In this document: positions 34,756-42,165 of the stretch, piece by piece
Position numbering within the stretch: position 1 is the stretch's first letter
Layout: every line of letters starts with the position of its first letter
Position numbers and translations under genes: made by a program
Origin: CAZOOM01 sp964460795
Lineage (GTDB): Bacteria > Omnitrophota > Omnitrophia > Omnitrophales > Aquincolibacteriaceae
Length of the DNA: 45,326 nucleotides
NCBI GenBank assembly: GCA_964460795.1
Contig: CAYWRU010000023.1
Coordinates: forward strand, 1-45,326
Direction of reading: 5' to 3'
The notes under the pieces: generated by a model
Database searches by the model: none
The model's input: only the letters and a program-made list of their open reading frames with translations
What the model was told of the DNA's origin: nothing

Positions 34756-35127
34756 TTAAAATTCAGGATTTAAAGATATATCAGAAGTAAGAACCATTAC
34801 AGCATGTACCATATCCATCATTGCCTTATATGTATTATCTTCACTTCCTGCGCAAGGAATAGCTAATGTCTCGATGGCAATAGCATCTTTTCTTGCTTTT
34901 TCCTTAAAAGCGTGATTATATATTCTTGATGTTCCTTTAATTGGAAGCCAGCTACGTTGACAAACATTATTTGTGCCTCCAGAATAATCTCCTTCTAATA
35001 GCAATTTATCTTCTGTAATGCCTTTTATAACTAATGGTTCTTTATGTTCATAAACTGAACGATGATAAACTGTATCGCCAATTTTTAGAGAATTTAATGC
35101 TGTGTTTGTTTGAGATTGATTTGACAT
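34756..35127 (-). CDS. hypothetical protein, 123 aa
   Basis: MSNQSQTNTALNSLKIGDTV; residues 15-65 look like an SH3/KOW-type barrel (IGDTVYHRSVYEHKEPLVIK), the rest helical (AFKEKARKDAIAIETLAIPC). First gene after a class II promoter. Function unknown. Confidence 0.76.
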   Translation of the reverse strand: MSNQSQTNTALNSLKIGDTVYHRSVYEHKEPLVIKGITEDKLLLEGDYSGGTNNVCQRSWLPIKGTSRIYNHAFKEKARKDAIAIETLAIPCAGSEDNTYKAMMDMVHAVMVLTSDISLNPEF

Positions 35128-35156
35128 TTGATTATAAATTTATAGTTAATACTTGT

Positions 35157-35183
35157 TATACGGTTTTTTCAAGAAAAGGTTTG
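35157..35183 (-). promoter_or_regulatory. class II (ECF-type) promoter
   Basis: Minus-strand CAAAC, N16, CGTATA (plus 35157-35162). Upstream of the 123-aa gene at 35127. Confidence 0.7.
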
Positions 35184-35188
35184 AGTAA

Positions 35189-35464
35189 TTATATGACATA
35201 AAGTATTTGCTGTATCACTTCTTTTTCCTTATTGTATACATTTGCTATTCCATGTGGAAATCCTTTTTTAAATGGAATAGTAAAGCTTAAATCATGATTT
35301 GCTGTAATAAAAGACCATGTTCCTTCTCTGCGTGTAACATTTAAGTCAGTATGACCATAAGCTCGTCTGGCAATCATGCATTTTTCAGAAATTACATATA
35401 CTCCAGTCTCACAAAAAATGTTACCTTTTGGTTCATCATATAATTCTTCTCGCTGAGTCTTCAT
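35189..35464 (-). CDS. MORN_2-like protein, 91 aa
   Basis: Divergent member: RREGTWSFITANHDLSFTIP, KKGFPHGIANVYNKEKEVIQ, QILYVI. N-terminus (MKTQREELYDEPKGNIFCET) differs. Overlaps the next upstream gene by 29 nt. Confidence 0.74.
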   Translation of the reverse strand: MKTQREELYDEPKGNIFCETGVYVISEKCMIARRAYGHTDLNVTRREGTWSFITANHDLSFTIPFKKGFPHGIANVYNKEKEVIQQILYVI

Positions 35465-35798
35465 TCATTTGTTTATCTTTAATGTTATTCCAAATTTCAA
35501 TGGTATCTTTTAGCCATTTTTCACAGATAGGTTCATGTTCTTTGTTGAATACCAATTTTTGCAATTCATAAACGCTTGTTGTATTCCAGTTTCCTCTGTC
35601 TTCTTTTGATACAATTACCAATCTTGTTTTTATTAATTTTCCTTCTCCTCCGTTTAGCTTAATAATGGCTAAGAGGAATTGAATTAGTTTTTCTGCCTCA
35701 TTTGGCTCCATTTGAGTTCCATATCCAGAAATCACATAATCTTTATGTTCTTTTGGATAAGCAGATTCTATATGTGCAGTTACAATTGTCTTATACAT
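35436..35798 (-). CDS. second-family protein, 120 aa
   Basis: Strand MYKTIVTAHIESAYPKEHKD, helix EAEKLIQFLLAIIKLNGGEG, strand KTRLVIV, C-terminal helix IEIWNNIKDK. The signature LNGG-helix junction is kept; the C-terminal Trp-x-x-I replaces the family W-x-K-I-NKE. Confidence 0.78.
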   Translation of the reverse strand: MYKTIVTAHIESAYPKEHKDYVISGYGTQMEPNEAEKLIQFLLAIIKLNGGEGKLIKTRLVIVSKEDRGNWNTTSVYELQKLVFNKEHEPICEKWLKDTIEIWNNIKDKQMNEDSARRII

Positions 35799-35799
35799 T

Positions 35800-36126
35800 T
35801 TATTCCTTGTTTATTTTTTCCCATAGCGCATCTGTTTTTTTCTTCCATTTTTTCACCCCTTCAACCCAAGAGTACACATCATGTCTTCTAAACACAGAAT
35901 CTCTCACTGATTTAAAATCACTCTCCATTGAAAAATCTCTACTTTCAGAATCAGCAATGTGTAATTCTACTAAAGAATTAACACATAAGCCTCCATCTAA
36001 TTTTATACACTCTTTTGTGAATCTTATCAGTTTTTCATAGTCTTTTTCGTTAAATATAAAATACAATCGACTAAACCTATCTTTATATTGAATGTTTATT
36101 TTTATATGTAAATTACAAATAATCAT
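35800..36126 (-). CDS. second-family protein, 108 aa
   Basis: MIICNLHIKINIQYKDRFSR; FTKECIKLDGGLCVNSLVEL; end TDALWEKINKE. Stop and next start are one base apart. Family proteins look like small alpha/beta domains: strand, helix ending in an E-C-x-K-L-x-G-G turn, strand, then a C-terminal W-x-K-I-NKE helix. Confidence 0.8.
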   Translation of the reverse strand: MIICNLHIKINIQYKDRFSRLYFIFNEKDYEKLIRFTKECIKLDGGLCVNSLVELHIADSESRDFSMESDFKSVRDSVFRRHDVYSWVEGVKKWKKKTDALWEKINKE

Positions 36127-36127
36127 T

Positions 36128-36478
36128 TTATTCCTTGCTTATTTTTTCCCAAAGTTCATCTGTCTTGTTTATCCATTTTTCCCATTCTGCATCTCTTATT
36201 TCAATCCAGTTTTCATTAAAGTTAATGGGAGGCTTTGTTCTTCTGAACATATCACTTCTTAAATGCTCATAAGTTTGAAAACTTCTTTCGTTTGTTGTGT
36301 TGCTTACAATTAATACTTCTGATTTTACATAAAAAGTAGCTCCAAGTAATTTTGCGCACTCTTCTAAGAAGATTAATGACTTATCTCTGACATTTGATTC
36401 TATGGCATAATACAAGTAATTTGTGACGTGACTTTCTTGTATTTTTATTGTAAAAACTGTTACATTGATATTATTCAT
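36128..36478 (-). CDS. second-family protein, 116 aa
   Basis: MNNINVTVFTIKIQESHVTN; FLEECAKLLGATFYVKSEVL (GG replaced by GA); end TDELWEKISKE. Overlaps the upstream gene by 8 nt, implying translational coupling. Confidence 0.8.
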   Translation of the reverse strand: MNNINVTVFTIKIQESHVTNYLYYAIESNVRDKSLIFLEECAKLLGATFYVKSEVLIVSNTTNERSFQTYEHLRSDMFRRTKPPINFNENWIEIRDAEWEKWINKTDELWEKISKE

Positions 36479-36809
36479 GTTTTTCCTTATTTATTTTTTT
36501 CCAAATTTCATCTGTCTTCTTTATCCAATTATCTCTTCTTTTAAATTGTGTTTCTATATCATGTTTACCAAATATAGATTGTCTTATATGATAATACTTA
36601 TAATTAACCCATAAAAAGTCAGGAATTCTTATGTATAAAGTTTCTGAATCTATGTTAAATATTCCTCCATCTAATTCTGCGACTTCTTTAGAGAACTTAA
36701 TTAACTTGCTGTAATCATTGTATTTAAACACAAAATAGAATTGACTTCTTCTTTTAGGGTAATTATTATACGTAATAGAGAATGAAACTCTTATGTAGTC
36801 AGCTACCAT
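36471..36809 (-). CDS. second-family protein, 112 aa
   Basis: MVADYIRVSFSITYNNYPKR; FSKEVAELDGGIFNIDSETL, YIR; end TDEIWKKINKEKHE. The last codons overlap the next ATG by 8 nt. Confidence 0.8.
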   Translation of the reverse strand: MVADYIRVSFSITYNNYPKRRSQFYFVFKYNDYSKLIKFSKEVAELDGGIFNIDSETLYIRIPDFLWVNYKYYHIRQSIFGKHDIETQFKRRDNWIKKTDEIWKKINKEKHE

Positions 36810-36823
36810 TTTTATAATTTATT

Positions 36824-37138
36824 TTATGATGAGCATTTGTTAATTTGACGCCAAATTTTTTGTGCAGCCTCAATTTTTTCGTGTAAGTCGTTTTTAAAGA
36901 CAACACTCGCAACATTTAAGAATTCTGCATCTATATCCTTCATAGTCCAACCTAAGAATAAAACTTCCTTATTAACAGAACATTTTCCTCCATTAAGTTC
37001 AACGCAGGCTATGGTTAGCTTTGCAATTTTATCTACTTGGTCTTTATCTACAGTAAAGGAGTGTCCAACAAAACTTCTAAGTTTGTGGTTATGTGGATAT
37101 TCAACCTTAAAACTTATTCTCAGGTGTGATTTAATCAT
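36824..37138 (-). CDS. second-family protein, 104 aa
   Basis: MIKSHLRISFKVEYPHNHKL; LTIACVELNGGKCSVNKEVL; end AQKIWRQINKCSS. Most like its upstream neighbour (shared FTIACVELNGGKC), a recent duplication. Confidence 0.8.
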   Translation of the reverse strand: MIKSHLRISFKVEYPHNHKLRSFVGHSFTVDKDQVDKIAKLTIACVELNGGKCSVNKEVLFLGWTMKDIDAEFLNVASVVFKNDLHEKIEAAQKIWRQINKCSS

Positions 37139-37505
37139 TTTCTTCCTTGTTAATCTTATTCCACAATTGTTCTACATAATCTAAGTCTACTAACATTCCT
37201 CTAAAGACAACTTCTTTAACTACATTATGGTCTTCATATGAATCAAACAAATGATTAAACCTTATAACCTCTGAATTTATTTCTTCAAATTCTAAACCAT
37301 ATAGATTATCTGTATGTCTTATCCTAAGCGTTTCTTTTGATATCCAACATTTTCCTCCGTTAAGTTCAACGCAGGCAATTGTGAATTTAGCAATCTTTTG
37401 TACATCTTCTGGTCTAACAATGAAGTAATGCCCAACCGTATTGCTTAGGTCATGGTTTTCTGGATACTCAACTCCAAGGTCTAATCTCAATTGTGCCTTA
37501 TACAT
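37131..37505 (-). CDS. second-family protein, 124 aa
   Basis: MYKAQLRLDLGVEYPENHDL; GHYFIVRPEDVQKIAKFTIA, CVELNGGKCWISKETLRI; end VEQLWNKINKEEND. 8-nt overlaps at both ends. Confidence 0.8.
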   Translation of the reverse strand: MYKAQLRLDLGVEYPENHDLSNTVGHYFIVRPEDVQKIAKFTIACVELNGGKCWISKETLRIRHTDNLYGLEFEEINSEVIRFNHLFDSYEDHNVVKEVVFRGMLVDLDYVEQLWNKINKEEND

Positions 37506-37830
37506 TTTCTTCTTTAATAATTTTATTCCAGAATTCTCTTGTTTTGCTGTAATCTATTTTGTTTGGATTAAATCTAAACACCAAATCAACGATTTTATCT
37601 CTTGCGTTTTCTAAATTTATATGCGGACCAAATACCCGTGAATGACCGATATAGAGTGTTTCTCTTGATAAAGAAATTTCTCCTTCATTAAGTTTTGCAC
37701 ATTCAATAATAAATTTTGACAAGATAACTGATTTGTTTTTATCGCAAATAAAATGATAACCAGATATTCCAGACGCAGAATGCTTTCTTGAATATCTCAC
37801 ATTAAAATCTAATCTTAGAGAAGTTTCCAT
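37498..37830 (-). CDS. second-family protein, 110 aa
   Basis: First gene of the coupled run: METSLRLDFNVRYSRKHSAS; GYHFICDKNKSVILSKFIIE, CAKLNEGEISLSRETLYIGH; end TREFWNKIIKEENV. Directly below a class II promoter. Confidence 0.8.
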   Translation of the reverse strand: METSLRLDFNVRYSRKHSASGISGYHFICDKNKSVILSKFIIECAKLNEGEISLSRETLYIGHSRVFGPHINLENARDKIVDLVFRFNPNKIDYSKTREFWNKIIKEENV

Positions 37831-37838
37831 TAATATGT

Positions 37839-37865
37839 TATACGTTAAAAAATATAAAAGGTTGT
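37839..37865 (-). promoter_or_regulatory. class II (ECF-type) promoter for the second-family operon
   Basis: Minus-strand ACAAC, N16, CGTATA (plus 37839-37844); the -35 deviates at one base from GAAAC. ATG at 37830. Confidence 0.65.
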
Positions 37866-37878
37866 AAATTAGATATTT

Positions 37879-38133
37879 CTATATAATAAAAAGTATTTCT
37901 TGTGTTACATTTCCGTTTTGATTGTAAGAAACAAATCTACCACAAGGTCTTCCTGTTTTATAATCAATTCTTGAAGACAAGTTTCCACCAGAATATGCTT
38001 TCCAAACTCCATGCTTTAGGCCATTAACATACACCCCTTTCGATATGTCTGAATGAAAAGCAAACCATTTTTTTTCTTTCCATAAGCCTGTTTTTTTGTT
38101 GTTTTTATCTAATTGATTATATTTCTTTGACAT
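37879..38133 (-). CDS. MORN_2-like protein, 84 aa
   Basis: NQLDKNNKKTGLWKEKKWFA; GVYVNGLKHGVWKAYSGGNL; GRFVSYNQNGNVTQEILFII. Clear three-unit member. Confidence 0.82.
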   Translation of the reverse strand: MSKKYNQLDKNNKKTGLWKEKKWFAFHSDISKGVYVNGLKHGVWKAYSGGNLSSRIDYKTGRPCGRFVSYNQNGNVTQEILFII

Positions 38134-38141
38134 AAGAATAA

Positions 38142-38330
38142 TTATTTTATGAATATTATCTCTTTTTTCATACGACCATTTTCACTATAGTATTTCCACA
38201 AACCTATTGGAGTATTTATGTTCCTAACATTAGAATTGCTTTCTACATAAGTTCCAGCTGCGAATAGAGTTCCGTTAGAATTGTAGTAAATTGCAGGACC
38301 TACACGTTTACCATATTTATCTTCAAACAC
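38142..38330 (-). CDS. MORN_2-like protein, 62 aa
   Basis: MFEDKYGKRVGPAIYYNSNG; AAGTYVESNSNVRNINTPIG, LWKYYSENGRMKKEIIFIK. Resembles the C-terminal half of the gene at 39493 (GPVVYYHTNGNLEYVGCYIN). Confidence 0.78.
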   Translation of the reverse strand: MFEDKYGKRVGPAIYYNSNGTLFAAGTYVESNSNVRNINTPIGLWKYYSENGRMKKEIIFIK

Positions 38331-38403
38331 CTTTGCTATTAAGCCAATTGGCTTAAATTTTTAGACTACAAATTTATATTGTCTAAGTGGATTTACACGC
38401 ATA

Positions 38404-38691
38404 TTATCTTATTTGGAGTGATTGTTTATTTATTTCTCCATTTTTATCATAAAATGAAAGTAAACCATCTTGCAAATCATTTTTATAAGTAAAGACAAAA
38501 ACTTTTACTCCTTTATAAACACATGTCCACTCTCCGTCTTTCTTTCCATTAATATAATTTCCTTCATAATTAATATAATTTCCTTCATAATAAGAATGCT
38601 CTGTAGTATCATCAACTGTATATGGATATTTCTCTCTCCAGAATCCAGTTCGATAGCCTTTCTTATCGTATTGATTTATTTTTTCTTGCAT
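38404..38691 (-). CDS. MORN_2-like protein with a 7-residue tandem duplication, 95 aa
   Basis: NQYDKKGYRTGFWREKYPYT; YEGNYINYEGNYINGKKDGE, WTCVYKGVK; terminal NKQSLQIR. YEGNYIN is exactly doubled by a perfect 21-bp tandem repeat (38550-38591). Confidence 0.82.
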   Translation of the reverse strand: MQEKINQYDKKGYRTGFWREKYPYTVDDTTEHSYYEGNYINYEGNYINGKKDGEWTCVYKGVKVFVFTYKNDLQDGLLSFYDKNGEINKQSLQIR

Positions 38692-38695
38692 TGGA

Positions 38696-39007
38696 TTAAT
38701 GAATATGTAGTTCCTCTTGGTTTATGGTACCATTTTGATTGTAATACTTCCACAAATCTATTTTGCGATTTGCTAATAAGCCCAAGTTGAGCAATTTGCC
38801 GTGCTCTGTATTATTGATATAATTTCCAACAGCACATAAGCCACCATTTACATAATATATGATTGTTAAACCGCAATAATATCCATCTTTCATATAGCCT
38901 TTAAAGGCAGCTTTTGTTTTATAGAAAGTGCTATCTTTTCTTCCATCTACAAATTTGCAGGTATGTCTTAACGGATTTATATTTTTGTTTTTTCTTTCTT
39001 TTACCAT
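38696..39007 (-). CDS. MORN_2-like protein, 103 aa
   Basis: MVKERKNKNINPLRHTCKFV, DGRKDSTFYKTKAAFKGYMK, CGLTIIYYVNGGLCAVGNYI, IDLWKYYNQNGTINQEELHI. Same domain as the C-terminal half of the fusion protein at 32682. Overlaps the zinc-ribbon gene by 7 nt. Confidence 0.8.
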   Translation of the reverse strand: MVKERKNKNINPLRHTCKFVDGRKDSTFYKTKAAFKGYMKDGYYCGLTIIYYVNGGLCAVGNYINNTEHGKLLNLGLLANRKIDLWKYYNQNGTINQEELHIH

Positions 39008-39195
39008 ATTCTTCCACTTTGTCTCATCTTTAAGCCCTTATTTGAAAAATCGGAGAACTCAAACTCTTCTCCGCAATCATTGCATTTCGCTTTAATGGTG
39101 ACAAGTATCTTCAAATCATTGTCTCTTGCTTCAGGATTAAATTCTACGAAATTTTCACTTCCACATTTTTCACATTGTGTTATTGATTCTGCCAT
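39001..39195 (-). CDS. zinc-ribbon protein, 64 aa
   Basis: MAESITQCEKCGSENFVEFN with a second pair KCNDCGEEFEFSDF: C-x2-C, 29 residues, C-x2-C, a classic zinc ribbon. Basic C-terminus. Could bind nucleic acid or a protein partner. The only obvious zinc protein inside the array. Confidence 0.78.
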   Translation of the reverse strand: MAESITQCEKCGSENFVEFNPEARDNDLKILVTIKAKCNDCGEEFEFSDFSNKGLKMRQSGRIW

Positions 39196-39201
39196 TGTTT
39201 A

Positions 39202-39489
39202 TTATTCTATGTGTATGATTTCTTTTCTTACTTTTTCGTTTTTAGGATTGTATAATTTTACAATTGTTGGCTTGTCAAGATTAAATTGTACTGTAAACAA
39301 AAGAACCTGCTGATGTGAGTGTTTACGATTATAAAACCTCCAAAGACCATGTCTCTTTCCGTTTACATATAATCCCTTAGAAAAACTTCCTCTTGTGGAC
39401 CAATCTCTGCCATAATTAAAGACTGTATCTTCTTCCCACATTCCGTTCTTTATATAATATTTGCTATATTGGTTTTTGGTTTGTTCCAT
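39202..39489 (-). CDS. MORN_2-like protein, 95 aa
   Basis: NQYSKYYIKNGMWEEDTVFN; GLYVNGKRHGLWRFYNRKHS; terminal RKEIIHIE. The central repeat is the most canonical MORN_2 unit of the window. Confidence 0.82.
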   Translation of the reverse strand: MEQTKNQYSKYYIKNGMWEEDTVFNYGRDWSTRGSFSKGLYVNGKRHGLWRFYNRKHSHQQVLLFTVQFNLDKPTIVKLYNPKNEKVRKEIIHIE

Positions 39490-39492
39490 TGT

Positions 39493-39744
39493 TTACTTAA
39501 TATAAATTACCTCTTCTTCTAAAACTCCATTTTCATCGTATGATTTACAAAGTCCAATTTGTCTATTTATAATACTTTTGTTAGCAACATCATTAATATA
39601 ACAACCAACATATTCTAAATTTCCATTTGTATGGTAATAAACTACTGGTCCTACAGCACATCCGTCCAAATAAAAACCCTTCCGCAACGCCTTTCCATTA
39701 CTATAAAAACCAGTTGTATATTTTGCGCCTTCTGGTCGTTTCAT
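39493..39744 (-). CDS. MORN_2-like protein, 83 aa
   Basis: TTGFYSNGKALRKGFYLDGC, GPVVYYHTNGNLEYVGCYIN, IGLCKSYDENGVLEEEVIYI. Overlaps the end of the upstream pseudogene (TAATG). Confidence 0.8.
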   Translation of the reverse strand: MKRPEGAKYTTGFYSNGKALRKGFYLDGCAVGPVVYYHTNGNLEYVGCYINDVANKSIINRQIGLCKSYDENGVLEEEVIYIK

Positions 39745-40355
39745 TATTCAGACTTTGACTTATAATTACTGATTCGTTCATTAAGCTTATTAAGGTCTTT
39801 TTTCTTAAGAGATTCATTATAGGCATTATAAAAATTTAACCCTTCTTCAAGAGAAAGATTTTCTTGAATTGTACCATGAATTAATTTAAAATAGTAATTA
39901 TGTACTGTCGTTTTTTTTATTTATGTTAAACGTGTTTTTAAAAAAAAAAAAATTTTTTATTGATAATTTTTTTGTTTGTGTGATGTTGTTGTTGTTTTTT
40001 TTTTTTTAGAAAGTTTTAAATCAGGCAAATCATCAAAGTGAACTATGATAGAATTAGATGAGCCTAAGACTTTTAAATCATTATATGTTTCATCCAAAAA
40101 TTCATGTGATTGATTAAGATTGTTCTGTTTAACAAGCTTATCAATCAGTATGGATGAAACATTTCTATCATAGGTAATTCTATCAAACCAAGAAACAGAC
40201 TTTAAAACTTTATACTTTTGCTCGCCTTCGTCATATACGAGATTAGGATTGCTTCCGTAATTAGATAATTTAATAGAATTAGATGAGTGTATTTTTTCAT
40301 ATTAAATACATAATTTAAAAAGCTCTATTAATTTTTCCTTATTTGTCATTTCCAT
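39744..40355 (-). pseudogene. decayed gene: in-frame TAA and homopolymer frameshift
   Basis: MEMTNKEKLIELFKLCI, TAA (40302-40304), then the same frame continues YEKIHSSNSIKLSNYGSNPN to DLPDLKLSKKKKNNNN. After a poly-A/T-rich stretch (39930-40010) a different frame gives TVHNYYFKLIHGTIQENLSL to NYKSKSE. Read together they suggest one former protein of about 200 aa. A good class II promoter still precedes it. Family unknown. Confidence 0.65.
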
Positions 40356-40381
40356 TGTGTTATTTTTTTGTTACATTAATT

Positions 40382-40408
40382 TATACGAAGATTTATTAAA
40401 AAAGTTTC
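40382..40408 (-). promoter_or_regulatory. class II (ECF-type) promoter
   Basis: Minus-strand GAAAC, N16, CGTATA (plus 40404-40408 and 40382-40387). It precedes the decayed gene and may also serve the MORN_2-like genes below it. Confidence 0.72.
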
Positions 40409-40410
40409 TC

Positions 40411-40662
40411 TTACTCAATATTCAAAATTTCTCTCTCTAAGATACCGTGCTCATCGAATAAGGAAATTAGACCGATAATTTTATTTTTTGAATGTGGTAA
40501 TTTAAAAGCAATAATTTTATGTCTGTAATAACTCCAATATCCTTCCCTGTCTCCATTTATATATTTTCCTTCTGCTCTAACAGCAGTTTTTCCAGCAAAC
40601 ATATAGAAAGATATTTCTTCCCAAAAGCCATGCTTTTTATTGTTTTCATTCAATTTATTCAT
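40411..40662 (-). CDS. MORN_2-like protein, 83 aa
   Basis: MNKLNENNKKHGFWEEISFY; GKYINGDREGYWSYYRHKII; terminal EREILNIE. ATG at 40662 preferred over a TTG six bases upstream that overlaps the preceding stop. Confidence 0.8.
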   Translation of the reverse strand: MNKLNENNKKHGFWEEISFYMFAGKTAVRAEGKYINGDREGYWSYYRHKIIAFKLPHSKNKIIGLISLFDEHGILEREILNIE

Positions 40663-40664
40663 TG

Positions 40665-40913
40665 TCAAATCAAAACTAAAAGTTGTCTGTCTATGCTACC
40701 ATCTTTATTATAATAAGTACTAAAGCAATGCGGTTTTCCACGACATACATCAATAGAAAATTCAATAACATCATTTCTGTACGTTTTCCATATCCCATCT
40801 CTCATGCCATTAACATAATTACCTTTTGCAACTAATGATTGTTTTAAACTAAACTCTTCCCAATATCCGTGTTTTTCACCAGTTGGGTCATATTGATTAA
40901 TTTCTTGTGTCAT
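40665..40913 (-). CDS. MORN_2-like protein, 82 aa
   Basis: NQYDPTGEKHGYWEEFSLKQ; GNYVNGMRDGIWKTYRNDVI; terminal DRQLLVLI. ATGA overlap with the upstream gene. Confidence 0.8.
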   Translation of the reverse strand: MTQEINQYDPTGEKHGYWEEFSLKQSLVAKGNYVNGMRDGIWKTYRNDVIEFSIDVCRGKPHCFSTYYNKDGSIDRQLLVLI

Positions 40914-41155
40914 CTTATTATTATAACTTCTTTTTCGATAGAAGTGTTTTTATCATATGCTATGACCTTTAATATTATATCATTGGAGTACAATAACTCA
41001 TATTGCAAATTTTCTCCATACATTCCAGTATAGAAACTCCACCAGCCTTGTCTTTCTCCATTTTTATAATTTCCACTTCTCTTGAATATTAAGACTTCTT
41101 CCCAATAGCCATGTTTAAGACCGTATTCATTATATTGATTCTTATCTTGTTCCAT
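40910..41155 (-). CDS. MORN_2-like protein, 81 aa
   Basis: NQYNEYGLKHGYWEEVLIFK; GNYKNGERQGWWSFYTGMYG; terminal EKEVIIIR. Coupled to the next gene by a 4-nt overlap. Confidence 0.8.
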   Translation of the reverse strand: MEQDKNQYNEYGLKHGYWEEVLIFKRSGNYKNGERQGWWSFYTGMYGENLQYELLYSNDIILKVIAYDKNTSIEKEVIIIR

Positions 41156-41159
41156 TCAA

Positions 41160-41588
41160 TTACAATATATGTATTGTTTCGAGTTTAATTTCGCCATTAG
41201 AATAATAAAGTTGTTCCAATCCAAAAGAAAGTCCATCTCTATATGTTTTTATTAGAGCAGGAGTTCCATCATGTTCATAAAACTCCCAAGTTCCTTCTCT
41301 GTTTCCTTTTTCGTTATAATAGCCTTTTTTTATAATTAAGTGAGTTGATTGACTCCAGGTTATTGTTTGTCCTACAAGAGTTCCTTTTTTATAGTTGTGT
41401 ATTTTAAATAAAAAATTACGTTTATCAAAACTTTTCCATTCTCCATCTCTTTGCCCATCAATGTAATTTCCTTCATCATGGCCATATCCTGATTTGCTTT
41501 CTACAGTATCGAAATACAAGTGGTTACTTTTATAATGACCATTCAAAAGCGGATTATCAATTTGGTTGTCTTTTCCCATTTGTTGCAT
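41160..41588 (-). CDS. multi-repeat MORN_2-like protein, 142 aa
   Basis: GNYIDGQRDGEWKSFDKRNF; KKGYYNEKGNREGTWEFYEH; YRDGLSFGLEQLYYSNGEIK; terminal LETIHIL. Four or five units; the longest MORN_2-like protein in the window. Confidence 0.82.
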   Translation of the reverse strand: MQQMGKDNQIDNPLLNGHYKSNHLYFDTVESKSGYGHDEGNYIDGQRDGEWKSFDKRNFLFKIHNYKKGTLVGQTITWSQSTHLIIKKGYYNEKGNREGTWEFYEHDGTPALIKTYRDGLSFGLEQLYYSNGEIKLETIHIL

Positions 41589-41593
41589 TAAAT

Positions 41594-41875
41594 TTAATAG
41601 ATATACAATATTTCTTTTGATGTTATTCCTTTTTCATTCAGGAATTGTTTAAATAATTCAACTCCTTCTTTGTATAATATTTTGTATCTAATTCTTTCTA
41701 CTTCAGTACTATCAAAATAATCCCACCAACCATATTTAACACTGCTATTCAAAAAACCAGAACATACCCCAAAATATAATCCATGATTGTCTTTAGTCAT
41801 TTTATCGAAATCAAGATAAGAATAAAGTTCTTTGTGAAATCCATTCCTCAGTCGAGGATTAAAATCAATTGACAT
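41594..41875 (-). CDS. divergent MORN_2-like protein, 93 aa
   Basis: MSIDFNPRLRNGFHKELYSY; GVCSGFLNSSVKYGWWDYFD; terminal TSKEILYIY. Only the G-W-W-x-Y and terminal strand recall the family. Start chosen at 41875, two bases after the previous stop. Confidence 0.7.
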   Translation of the reverse strand: MSIDFNPRLRNGFHKELYSYLDFDKMTKDNHGLYFGVCSGFLNSSVKYGWWDYFDSTEVERIRYKILYKEGVELFKQFLNEKGITSKEILYIY

Positions 41876-41876
41876 A

Positions 41877-42071
41877 TTATTTTTGCTGAATAGAAAATAA
41901 ACCAATGTATACTGCCCAATGCCCCCATTCTAATGCAAGGCACCAACCATTTGATTCTTCCTTATGAACTTTTGTAAATGTTAGTACAGGAGTAATATGA
42001 AAATCATATTTATCCCAATTAACGTCTTTTAGACCTAATAATTTAAAGCGTAATTTTAGTTTATTTGACAT
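41877..42071 (-). CDS. hypothetical protein, 64 aa
   Basis: MSNKLKLRFKLLGLKDVNWD to GHWAVYIGLFSIQQK. A longer form would start at a TTG within the promoter -7 box, so ATG 42071 is used. Beta-rich with several Trp. Function unknown. Confidence 0.7.
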   Translation of the reverse strand: MSNKLKLRFKLLGLKDVNWDKYDFHITPVLTFTKVHKEESNGWCLALEWGHWAVYIGLFSIQQK

Positions 42072-42095
42072 GAAAGTATTTTTATGTATTATAGG

Positions 42096-42127
42096 CAAAT
42101 ATACATAAAAATTTCACAACATTCAAA
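42096..42127 (-). promoter_or_regulatory. host-type sigma-A promoter (class III)
   Basis: Minus-strand TTTG (plus 42124-42127), N20, TATATTTG (plus 42096-42103). Serves the 64-aa gene and the array genes below it. Confidence 0.72.
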
Positions 42128-42165
42128 TAATTTAATGCTAATTTTTAGCTTATTGGCAATCCTTT

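Noticed and set aside
37290..37310. CCATATA inside a minus-strand gene
   Set aside because: No CC 17 nt upstream and no T-tract; coincidental within coding sequence.
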